In this document: positions 23,230 to 33,800 of the stretch, piece after piece
Numbering within the stretch: position 1 is the stretch's first letter
Layout: every line of letters begins with the position of its first letter
Assembly: GCF_034140825.1 (NCBI RefSeq)
Contig: NC_089035.1
Location: 43,020,001-43,084,000, forward strand
Direction of reading: 5' to 3'
Source: Oryza sativa Japonica Group
Lineage: Eukaryota; Streptophyta; Magnoliopsida; Poales; Poaceae
DNA length: 64,000 nt
Notes under the pieces: generated by a model
The model's database searches: none
Told to the model about the DNA's origin: nothing
Seen by the model: the letters and a program-made list of their open reading frames with translations, nothing else
Made by a program: the position numbers and the translations under genes

Positions 23230-23475
23230 GAAGAAGAAAGAGAGGGCAGAGCGAACAAGGGAGGAGTGTGGCTGACATATGAGGCCCACATGGCCCCACC
23301 ATTTTTAAAATTATTTTGTGTGTGCAGCTGATGTGGGCCTATGTTTTTTTATTATTTTTGCGATATCGAATTGCTACGTAAGCATCACATATCTGCCACG
23401 TGATACGAACGAAGACGTAGGCGTCACGTGTTCCAAACCATTGGCATAAAAAGGGACCTCAAATGAACTTATTCC
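23230..23475. mobile_element. Right terminal repeat of a Mutator-like element (left end missing)
   Basis: Read on the minus strand from 23475, the sequence begins GGAATAAGTTCATTTGAGGT and continues through ACGTGGCA, AATAATAAAAAAACA and GGCCCACATC blocks. The same order of blocks occurs on the plus strand from 23545. This makes 23230-23475 a right-hand terminal repeat, and the DUF3475 fragment to its left would be the captured cargo. No left partner is visible before the LINE. Confidence 0.55.
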
Positions 23476-23544
23476 TTGTCACAGTGACTTGAACTCAATA
23501 GCAGGCCAGGCCAGGCCAGGCCAGCTAGCTAGTGTTTACATGGC

Positions 23545-24250
23545 GGAATAAGTTCACCGGAGGTCCGTCAACTTAACAGCGAGATTTTTTGAGGTCCCTT
23601 AACCACAAAACCAGAAATGTGTACCCCTAAACTCACTCAAACCGTTCACCGGAGGTCCCTCGGCAGTATTTTTGCCCGGTTTTGCTGACGTGGCATCCTA
23701 GTCAGCAAAAAAAATATTAAAAAAACACGTGAGGCCCACATGTCAGCTTCACATCTTTTTTCTCCTCTTTTCTTCTCCTTCTCTCCTCTTCTCTTCTCCT
23801 TCAGGCTGCGGGCGGAGCAGCCGCGCGCCGTGGCCGCCGTCGTCGTCGGCTCTCCGCCGTCGTCGTCGCCGTGGGCGAGGCTACGCGGCGCGGCCGTCCA
23901 GCGGCGGAGCGGAGGCAGCGGGCGGAGCGGCGAGCATGGATGCGGCCGGCGTAGCGGAGGGCGAGCGCAGCAACGGAGCAGCGGAAGGTGCGAGCGCGGC
24001 GGCAGGCCGAGCAGTGGAGCGCGAGCAGGCCGTGGACAGAGTAGCGGAGCGCGAGCGCGGTGGCCAGCGAGTTTGGGAGGGAGGGGGAGGCGGCCGGCGA
24101 CCAAGAAACAATCGCTTCCTCTGCCTCTTCCCCTTCTCCCGCCGGTGGTGCCTCTCCTAGCATCGTCGGCCACCCGCGGGGGCACGGCGGTGGCGGCGGC
24201 CTAGCACGGGGGAGCTCCTCGTCCCATCCACTCTCTTCCGCTTCGCCTTG
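23545..24250. mobile_element. Left terminal repeat and GC-rich body of a Mutator-like element
   Basis: The repeat starts GGAATAAGTTCACCGGAGGT and has the same block order as the inverted copy at 23230-23475. It is followed by a GC-rich body (about 23800-24240) with many overlapping open frames and no recognisable protein. No matching right terminus is seen before the RPA1-like exons begin at 24354, so it looks truncated. The open frames in the body are in my view a by-product of base composition. Confidence 0.5.
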
Positions 24251-24353
24251 ATGAAGTGGTACTTATCAAATCACTACTCATGCCTCTTATTATTTGTGTA
24301 CATTAGTATACCAAACGTATTACTAAAATAGTATATCATATTCAAAATTTGCA

Positions 24354-27300
24354 GGGCAATAGCATTCATGTTCAGATGTATCGAGGCGCAATTGAAGTTC
24401 TGAAACCTCTCATCCATGAAGGGAAGATCTACTACATTGAGTCGTTCACTGTCAAAGATGCAAACAGGACTTATAGACCAGTTTCAAATGACTTCATGAT
24501 TTTATTCAGTAAATGGACAACCTTAGAAGAATGCATTGACATCCCAGCTGATTTCCCTACCATAACATTTTCATTGACACATTTCCAAGAAATCCCCTCT
24601 CTTGTTGGTAAAAACATATTCTATGTTGGTATGATATATTACTATAATATTTTCATTTATGTATCTGTACATTGCCTTATAAGACTGATTTATTCTATTT
24701 TCATGTGCAAACAGATATTATGGGCGTCATTACTGAGATCAGTTCCACATCTATCGTGCGTCCAAGGTCAAGGGATGCTGATAGTTTAAAAAGAACATTG
24801 CAGATCTGTGATGCAAGGTTAGTTATGTAAAACAGAATAATTTTCATTTAAATAAGCTTTGCATTATGTTATAAACTAATATTTACACTAATTTTCATTT
24901 AAATAGCAGTTCGATGAAGTGTCAATCTTTTATTTTATATTCCAATTATAGCTACACTAATTTTACTGTTAATGCAAAACACAGCAACTCAACACTGCCT
25001 GTCACACTGTGGGGAGATCGATCAACTGCTTTTGATGCAGAGAAAATATATAAGGATGGCCAAACTAAACCCCAGGTTGTCGTGTTTGTTGGAACACTTG
25101 TCAGAGATTATGCAGGGATAGGTAAATTTCCCTATGCATACTAAATTGCTAATTACTATATATTGCATGCAATGACTACAATCTGAATCTCTAGCTCATT
25201 GTATACAGGCTTAACAATAACTGGTAGCTCACCATGCAAATGGTATATCAATCTGGACATACCTGACGTGCTCAAATTGAAAGAAAGGTACTATTATCAC
25301 CTATTTTTTTCATATATCAGGTTCATTTGCAGTGCTTTAATTCTCGCTGGCTCTAAAACATAGATTAAAAACTAGCCATTGCTTTTCTTTACAGCTTCAG
25401 TGTCAACTTCCAGCCAATCAAATGGGTTGAAAATGCTGCTCCTGCATTCAACCAAGACACTCCAGAGGAAAAAACCATTAAAGAAATTCTAAAACTAAAT
25501 CCGCACAAATATAAGGTCTATTCTACTCCATGATTTTTTATATGCATTTCATACTTTTGCTTTGTTTTGTATAACCGACAATTCTCTTTCTCTACAGCGA
25601 GCACGTTTTATTGTCAATGTTACTATCAAGAGCATACATGATGAAAACTGCTGGTGGTACAATTCATGTGACCGATGCTGCAGAACTTCAAAGCCATATG
25701 GTTCTACCTATAGATGCTCTAGCTGTTGTTATATAGGAATGCCAGTGCCAAGGTTAGAAAAACACCGCACACAATATTCTACACATTTATGAATTCCCAA
25801 TACAAATTGTAATGACCATATATATTGTACACATACAGATACAAAGTTGTGCTCACTACCGCAGACAACACTTCTGAAGCTGCATTTGTCCTCTTCGGAC
25901 GAATTGCACATCGCCTAATACACAGACCAGTGGAGTCTCTAATCGAAGAAAATCCACCTGACTTTATCCCAGCTGAGATCCAAGCTCTTGTAGATCAAGC
26001 CTTTGTATGGAATGTCAGCTTCACTGAACACACAGTTAAACGGAATCAAGAATCCTTACAGGTCAATAGCATTGTATCATCTGGTGCCCCAAAACAGCAC
26101 TTCCTGCCTATCTCACCGTCTGCTTCAGGACGCACCTCAACTATCGTACCACTGAGCCCTGGCACTTCACTCCAAACACCACCCGCAGCAAGCGAAAGCA
26201 GTATTGAATCACAGTCATCAACCAGAGGAAAGCAAAGTGCATCTCTACAGCCAAGTCTATCAACACCAACAAAATATGTTGTTAGCGCTGCAGCAGATGA
26301 CACACCAACTAGCAAGTCCAACCCCTCAGGATCCACCAAAAAGAAATATGTTGTCTTAGCATATCCTATGCAATCTCAAACAATGCAGCCTTCCATTGAT
26401 GATAAGGTTAGTATTCCACCAGTTATACTAATATTCAGCCTATTTTCAGCACTACCTTACAAGCAATCTAATCTCCTACTTAATTTTGCAAGGCCACAAA
26501 GCCAAAGAGTGGACAGAAAACTTTGGAACATCCATCTCTTCCTGCAGCTGGACCATCTGAATCTGAATCTGAACATAAGGTACTGTCACATCTCTTTGCT
26601 TCCATATAACATATTAGATACTAACACATTTATCTATCTTATAAGATCAAAGGAACTTTTGTCAATACACCTGATGATCCACCTATTAGCCCTTCTGTGC
26701 CTAGCAAAAGTGCAAGCAAAAAAAGGTACCTATGGACTGCTTGCCTACAGCGCATCAGTGATAGATGCTTACAATATTGGTAATTTAACTGACTGTTATA
26801 ACCTAATATTACACAGGACCAACACTATAGCTTCAGTTCCAGCTCCACCTGCTAAGAAGCTATTCAAAGAACATTCCCAGCACACAAAGGATCAAAGGTA
26901 ATCCTCCTATTTCTTGACAGTACCTAAGCATTTTGACAGCCATAATACAAAAGCAATATATAGCTATAGACAAGCTTTAGGCTCTAATTTTTTTTTCCAT
27001 GCAGTGAATGAGATGCTTGTGTCCAGCCATCCAACAGATATTTTGGGTGTTTGTACAAAGCCTATGTACATGCTAGAAGAAAGGAGGCATCCAAAATAAA
27101 GCTACAAAGTTAAAAGCAAGACTCTTTTGCTGAAGACCTACATCCTAATATTAATGTATATAAGTGGTCATGCTGCTATCACCTTTGCTAGAACATATGC
27201 TATGTATTTACTAATAGAAGTACTGCGTCCTACATGGAACATTAGGCAACTATGACACATATCTAGCTATCAACCCTCTATCCTGCCAGCTACATAATTG

Positions 27301-27492
27301 CAATGAAATCAGGTTTGCAGGCCACTGCTATATGAAATTTAGCATGCACTTCTGCCATCATGCTTGCTTCTTAAAATTTGGTGTGCATCTTCATTTATCT
27401 AGACACATAAATTTCATTGTTTCATGCCCACCTGTGTTTACTTTTAATCCATGATCTACAGTTCATCCGTGCTCAATACCAGAAGAAGATAA
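24354..27492 (+). CDS. RPA1-like (replication protein A large subunit) gene, 5'-truncated, Helitron-associated
   Basis: Exons at 24354-24628, 24715-24817, 24985-25121, 25209-25287, 25395-25515, 25598-25752, 25839-26406, 26493-26579, 26646-26725, 26817-26897 and 27462-27492 join in frame and end at a TAA. They encode the later part of OB-fold A (IYYIESFTVKDANRTYRP), OB-fold B (LPVTLWGDRSTAF) and a DBD-C-like fold with a cysteine zinc knuckle (WWYNSCDRCCRT, then YRCSSC). A long Ser/Pro-rich tail with KKKYVV segments follows. RPA1 binds single-stranded DNA. The expected first exon is missing. Only CTTGATGAA at about 24247 may be its last trace, just beyond a GC-rich mobile-element body. Plant Helitrons carry RPA1-like genes near their 3' end, and a Helitron-like 3' terminus follows 640 bp downstream. 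It may still be transcribed but probably makes no complete protein. Confidence 0.78.
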
Positions 27493-28107
27493 GGAAGCGA
27501 AAGTAAATGTTCCATCTTTATGTTTTAGTGCTATGTTCCCCCAAATTTGCACTGCTCATGATTTCATACTTTTACTATTGAAATTTGGTTCTGTTGATCA
27601 ATATGATGTATTGTTGATATTCTGCAAAAAATTCAATTTTCATTTTATATGTACATCATAGATAGAACAAGATATATGCCAGTGATCTAATGTACAAATA
27701 TTTAGTTAAAAACTTCATAATGCATCTCAGTTAGCATTTTAAATTTTAATAGGATTGATCTTCTGTTGTTGAATGTTCTTTCTTTCTTCTCTGGCAAATC
27801 TGAAACAATTATTGCAATGCATCAACCTAATAAGTCTTTCGTACAACAAAATAGCATGCTGAAATTAGTGTATTATAGGATGGTCGGGCCTAGAAACTTG
27901 GAATCTTTATTCCCGCTTATAACGCTTTTTATTTTTCATACTACTTCATTTCATGATGTAAATTGGCCCCTCATACCTTGCAGAACTATTGACTTATATA
28001 CATCACAACAGAACACTTCTTTCCTCACTACACTAAAAAAAATAATTACAATAGCAAATTCTCCCAATCATATTAGTCAAAACTAATCACAGACTGCCAT
28101 TTTTAAT

Positions 28108-28137
28108 GCCACGGGTGCAGCGCGCGTCCCACGCTAG
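28108..28137 (+). mobile_element. Helitron-like 3' terminus (ends CTAG, host T follows)
   Basis: The sequence ACGGGTGCAGCGCGCGTCCC can form an imperfect GC hairpin. It is followed by ACGCTAG and then a host T at 28138. A GC hairpin just before CTRR, with insertion between A and T, is the Helitron 3' signature. The RPA1-like gene upstream supports this. I could not identify the 5' TC end, so the total length is unknown. Confidence 0.6.
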
Positions 28138-28176
28138 TAGCATTAACTTTATAAGAAATTGAGAATAACATACCAG

Positions 28177-31100
28177 CTAGACCAAACCAATCTTTTTCGC
28201 CATATCCATCTTCTTCGCCGCATACCCACACATGGTCTGAGTGTGATGAAACTGAAAACAAAATCAATTAGAACTGTGCAGGGTGTAGAATAAGAAACAT
28301 TTTTAGCTTAAGTGTTTCACTGATTACTTCTCTGTAAACTGCCTTTGTAATCAAATCTAGAGCTTTACCCTCTTCAACCTAAAATAACAATATATTATAT
28401 TATATGACATTATCGTCATAAAAAATGTATTTCAACTACACATATATGCTATACGACATTGTACTTACATCACCAGAAATATCCTTAGAGCACATAGAGA
28501 ACTAGACGTGGAGAAAAAAAAATTAAATATTAGCAAGATGAGCAAAATAATTATTAATCGGATCTTAAAAGATGAGCTTGCAGAATAGCCAAAATAAAAG
28601 TTACCCTATATTCCAATCCAAACAATTTGTCCCCATTTAGTTCAGCCTCCACTGCAAATTTGAAACTATGAAACATATCCATTTCATAGACTACCTTCAA
28701 AGCATCATTGAAATTCATCTGAAATGTTCATATAAAGGAAACAAACAATAATATATAACCAGCTGATAGACACCCATTAGTGATTTATTTATAAATAACA
28801 ATGGATTAAACTAGGATGCTAACCTTTTGCTTAGCAACTAGCTTCCAAATCTCATGTAAGAAATAAGGCCATTCCTTAAGGCGACTAATTTCACGCAGGT
28901 CCCATACATACTCCTGAATTGAAAGGATATAATTGTTAAAACCAGCCATGAAAACCAAAACTAAATAGAACAGAAAAATTCTTACCATGTATGCAAATTG
29001 GGCTAAACCAACAGTCATATGGCAAAAGTTTGTTGCAATCTTTAACGCTTGGAAAAACGTAGTGTTGTCCATTTTTGACCACTAAAGAGCAAAGTTAATC
29101 ATCCTGATATGCACTATGTATGGACAAATACACCTATAAATCATAATTTTCTATAGGCCAGCTTTATATTAGTACCTCCTGAGAAGACCGATCCAAATCT
29201 ACATAGTCTCCAATCCACTGTCCAAGGATAAAAGATTATTAGCACAAAAACAAATCCATGTTACTGGCTAAGTTTACCAACTATTAATAACTTGATCACA
29301 TGGTTGATACCTTGATTTTCTTTGGTAGTTCTTCACAATATTTGACATAATCCTCATCAACTTCATATGTATTAAAACATGAGTGGTAGTCATCCCTGGC
29401 AAGGAATTCAGTGCTATCATCCTGCATTCAGAAGGGGAAAAGACATAGATGATAATAATAGAAAATGCTAACAAGTTTCAACAGAGCAGTGTCCATCACC
29501 ACGCAGCTGATAATAATTTTTCTAATTAATAAACTCCAAAAGAGCAAGGCATGTGCTGAAGAACATGTTGGACCACAACTTCTAGCAAAAAGATCTTGAT
29601 CTTATCAAATGGTCTGAGGTATGCAACTTAAGCTGAGTTCGTAAAAAATACAACAGTTTAATATCACAAGGGTACTTTCTGCTTGCACCCCACAGTAAGA
29701 AAAACCTCCTGTCTAAACTTCTCATGGTATGCGACATGACCTAGCCATGTTCATAAAAAATAACAGTTTAATGTAATATCATAATGATGCTCTGTGTGCC
29801 AAGTGCCAACTCTTATCATATCATATGATTGCAATATAACCAATCCGAACATCTAGATTCTAGAAAGATGCACCAAAATGATAAAATGTTTGACCACCCA
29901 TCTCCGATGGTAAAAGCATTTTTTGTTAGGGGAGAAAGACATGGAGTTCATCAGTAGCTGTCCTGCTTCTATAATATTTCTGCAAGTAAAGATATGACAA
30001 AACTACATTTGGAACTGAACTAGGTCAGTGTCTGACATAGGAGACCAGAGCCTGGTTATCTTAAGGACTATTTGGGCAAAAAGAAAGAGAAAAAAGAGAA
30101 AGTCTGTTTTGTTCAACTTACAGCAAGAGGATTCAAAGCTTAAACCACAACCTTGTGAAAACAAAGAGGTCTACACAACTCAGCAACACTTAAAATGGAA
30201 TCAGTATATGAACTAAGCCATGTTAGATCCATTCCAATGTGTTTTAGTGACTTGTAACGTTTCTTTCACCTACAAGGGTAGAATATAAGGGGCCACCAAA
30301 GTAAAATGCAAGTTGAGGGTGCCAGGTGAGACAACCTTGCAGGTTTTGAGGGGGGAGGGCTATATTGCAATTTACCCTAAGGGCCTGATTGGAAGGCTAG
30401 TATTTGGCCCAATACAGGTGTAAAATACAAGCCCAAAAAGTTTTATGGACTGGGCCAGAAAAAATGCGCTTGGATGGGTTGGAAATCAAATAACTTTACA
30501 CTGGTTTTGGCCCATTCCACGAAGAAAAAATAACCATCTGCAGAGGCCACAATTTTTTTACGACACTTATCGGGTTCGTCTACAAGGTCCAAGCACGTTG
30601 AGTCGACTTCTTCCTTCTTCACAGCGCCATCGCCGTTCTTCTCACAACATCCCGACCTTCCTCCAAGCCACCAACGTCTCTTCGGGTCTCCGACCTCCCT
30701 TTGAGCAACCACAACAATATTCCGGCACCGGCCTCTCTAGCTGGCATGTTGCGGCCACAGTCCAAGAAGTTGGCACCATCCTGGACATGATTGGTTTCAG
30801 ATCCACGACGCACAAGATTGGTTTCAAAGCCATGCCCTTGCTGTCAATGTGGCTATGCTTTCAAATCTATGTCGTTGCTGTTGTTCTAGACATGATCTCT
30901 TCTCATTATGCCCTCAAATCTCCCTTGGATGCTGAATCGTCCCCCTCCAATATCTACTTCTGATCTATCCGTCCAGGTGACATACTGATGTTCTTATGTT
31001 GACTGCCATTCTGATGTTGTTGTTAAAAAATTATATTTTAGATCTGTTGTTGAATCACAATTGTTGGACCAATTTTGATGATGGGGAACTTGTTTTGATT

Positions 31101-32774
31101 ATTTGATCTGATTTTACCTGTCAGTTTCCCCAGTTTTTGGTCCCGACTCTCAAATTGATGTTCAGATATGAAATTGTTATTCAAATCATAGGCTTTGCCA
31201 TTGTTTTCTCCCAAACAGCCAGCATGAGGGTTTTGATTTTCACCGGTATTTTTGGTAACCGAAAGTTACAGGGGTCTTTCTTTACAAGGGAGAAAAAAAA
31301 GTCTGTAACTCCCAAGCAGGCCCTAAATGAAAAATGAACATGTTTAATCTAAAACATATTTAGTTGATTTGAATCAGACCAGCTTTCCAACAGTAAGGCA
31401 TTAGTTAAGTCCCTTAGCACATAATCGTAAACACCACAGAAGAGGCTAAAGATGGCAGCTAGAAAGAAAAACTGTGCTTTGAGGATAGGGTGCATGGCGG
31501 AGAAAGGAGATGTATGATGGGTAGAATCTGGACGAGCATACGCGCACGAGAGAGAGAAAGAGAGGGAGGGAGAGAGTTGAAGATTTGTTAATTCTTCTTG
31601 CTTAATTTCAGCAAGGAATACTCCGCTGATCTTTATTAGGCACCAGGTATTCAGGTAACTAGCAGACTTCAAATCCAAAACGTTAACAGACTGAAATACA
31701 TGTTTCTGTCACTCATCTGTCCAGGATTTATTGTACTATGGTTGTACGCTTCCCATCATTTTCTTTAAGAGCACTCAGCACTGGGTTGCTGTTTCAGTGC
31801 AAAGATCAAGTAAAACGCGGTGGGGAAGGCATTAAATTGTTCACATTTGGAGTACTTGAAGTACTTCAATCCAAAATAATATATGTAGATTAGCTAAATG
31901 TTTTCGTGCACAATTCAGACCCAAGAACTATCTTACTATTTAAGCAGCCATACAGCCAGTTTGTGGGTGCTACGGTGCGCACAGCTATGAACAATGAACT
32001 CTAGTTACTTACAAGAATTTTTATTAAATCCAATCAGATTTGTAAATTTGCATACATGGCAAGCACTTACATGATTTACGAGGACGAGCTTCTGGTAGTC
32101 ATTCAAGCCTGCAAGCCAGGTGTGGACAGGATGGAAGTACCAACCAAGAGTTTCATCCCGCTCATATCGCAAAAAGTAATTCTCCTTCAACAGTTCGCCT
32201 CGAGAGTACTCTGCTGGATCCTTCATCGTATCCTCAAATTCTTTGTTTAGCATCTGGAAATAGAAAGTAGAAAAAAATATTAACACAAATTAAACAGAGG
32301 ATGGAATTAGCTAACAAAAAAGCATTAAACCTTGCAAAATCTGATGCGATAGCGTGCATGCCGCTCCTTAACCTCAATCATTTCGTCATGACTCAGCAAG
32401 GACCATTTGTCTATGCGACGACTGTTGGGAGACAACTGCTTGACGTAATCAAAGTAGTCGTCCTGGCTAGTTTGCACGTTTGGGCCCCAAAGCTCTTGTT
32501 CATCTTTGTGTTGATTGATATCTTCTTCTGAGGCTTTCAGCGGATCATCTTGCCTTGTAACTACGCCCATGTCCATAGCATGCACAGTATTGTTGGTAGA
32601 TTCTTCAAGAACCTGATGCACAGCTGTCAATGAGGTGCAGGCATGTGCATTCTCATTGGTGTCACCGGAAACACAAGGGTCTAGGGCCAGCTTGTCCTTC
32701 TGTCCTGTCCACATGTTCGTTCCATTTCCATCATCATCACTGCCCGGAGGATCAGATGGCAGCATCCCTTCCAT
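28177..32774 (-). CDS. Unknown grass protein, 10 exons, all introns phase 0
   Basis: Exons in transcription order are 32774-32331, 32253-32071, 29421-29311, 29217-29176, 29081-28986, 28913-28824, 28718-28605, 28501-28469, 28378-28328 and 28251-28177. All have canonical GT-AG borders and each is a multiple of three, giving 412 residues. I do not recognise the family. The N-terminal 100 residues are acidic and Ser/Thr-rich (MEGMLPSDPPGSDDDGNG). The rest is rich in aromatic and charged residues with Trp/Tyr-containing segments (DETLGWYFHPVHTWLAGLND, YVWDLREISRLKEWPYFLHE) and looks like a helical globular domain. There is no signal peptide or membrane span. Intron 2 is 2.65 kb and holds a PIF/Harbinger-like element. 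A degraded piece of a paralogue is at 39720-39840, so the family is multi-copy. The stop codon lies only 40 bp from the Helitron-like terminus. Confidence 0.75.
30381..31323. mobile_element. PIF/Harbinger-like non-autonomous element in an intron
   Basis: The termini are GGGCCTGATTGG on the left and CCAAGCAGGCCC on the right, flanked by TAA at 30378-30380 and 31324-31326. A 3-bp TAA target duplication and GGGCCTG-type ends fit the PIF/Harbinger superfamily. It is 943 bp long. An open frame of 172 codons at 30445-30963 (+) has no transposase motif that I can see. It lies in intron 2 of the minus-strand unknown gene. Confidence 0.7.
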
Positions 32775-33035
32775 CAGCGGCGATTTTCAAATCGGTGATC
32801 TGCGATAATTCATATTAGTTCTATATTCCTCAGGGTTGTGCTCCAGGGCACATATTTGCATACTTGTAGATACGCTGCAAACCAAAGTATGTCTATGTCT
32901 ATCAGGGGCGGATCTAACATGGGAACCCCTAAACTTTTTGGGAACAAACAAACTGTTATTAGTATTAAGGTTAAGGCAGAAGCTAGGGTTAACGCAAATT
33001 CGACAAAAAGTGCGCGGGTACAGAGAGATGGGAAA

Positions 33036-33335
33036 GAGGATGTGCTCACCAGGATGCGGCGGAAGCAGCAGCAGGGCGAACGACGGCGTCCCTGCTCGCT
33101 CGCGGGATGGATGGGGATCGGCGCAGGCGGCGGCGGCGGCCGAGGATGTGCTCACCAGGATGCGGCGGAAGCAGCAGGACGAACAACAGCGCCCCTGCTC
33201 GCTCGCGGGATGGATGGGGATCGGCGCAGACGGCGGTGGAGGCAGAGGATGTGCCCACCAGGATGCCGCGGAAGCAGCAGGACGAACGACGGCGCCCATG
33301 CCCGCTCGCGGGATGGATGGGGGATGGCGGCGGCG
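33036..33335. repeat. Three tandem copies of a 103-106-bp GC-rich unit
   Basis: The block GAGGATGTGCTCACCAGGAT recurs at 33036, 33142 and 33245 (the last with one change), each followed by the 'gcagcaggacgaac' and 'ctcgcgggatggatgggg' parts. The array lies about 260 bp upstream of the unknown minus-strand gene's ATG, in its probable promoter or 5' UTR. Open frames through it on both strands are repeat artefacts. Confidence 0.88.
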
Positions 33336-33383
33336 GCGGGCGAACTCACGACTAGGTCACCGGGTCAGGAAACCCTGGAATTG

Positions 33384-33516
33384 ACTATTTGCCACTTGTA
33401 GATTTGGCATTTAATTATTTGCCACCCCTATCTCAATGACATGTGGACCCACATGTGTCTATGACATGTGGGTCTAATAGCAATAGTTATTTGCCCCCAT
33501 TTATAAGTGGCAAATA
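33384..33516. repeat. Short MITE with CTATTTGCCACTT termini
   Basis: The left CTATTTGCCACTTGTAGA and the right ATAAGTGGCAAATAG are inverted. The centre contains a second inverted pair around GACATGTGG. It is about 130 bp with no coding capacity. Confidence 0.6.
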
Positions 33517-33641
33517 GTTAAATATCTTGGAGTGGCTATATTGTGTCGGCAGAATTTTTTTTTTCAAAAAAAGAATTCTTCATACCATTTGATCTGTCTT
33601 ATGATTCGTGCTAGAGATTACTATAAATGTGCCCATACTAA

Positions 33642-33672
33642 CTAGTTGAAACCCCACGCGTTGCTACGGGAC
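33642..33672 (-). mobile_element. Helitron-like 3' terminus on the minus strand
   Basis: On the minus strand the sequence reads TCCCGTAGCAACGCGTGGGG, then TTTCAACTAG, then a T. This is the usual look of a Helitron end: a GC-rich near-hairpin, a short spacer, then CTAG at an A/T site. The element would extend to the right, so the Mutator-like element at 33801-35280 may sit inside it. No 5' end was identified. Confidence 0.5.
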
Positions 33673-33800
33673 TTTGTATCAATACTTTGGAGAAATAAAA
33701 ATACCATATTAAAAGAGAGAGAATGATATGATGGTTGATACTTACAAATATTGAGCAAACACTTGTAAGTAAAACTTCAACCGAACCAATATAGTCAAAA

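Noticed and set aside
32787-33401. Frames of 170-187 codons on both strands
   Set aside because: They are generated by the three-copy 103-106-bp repeat array.
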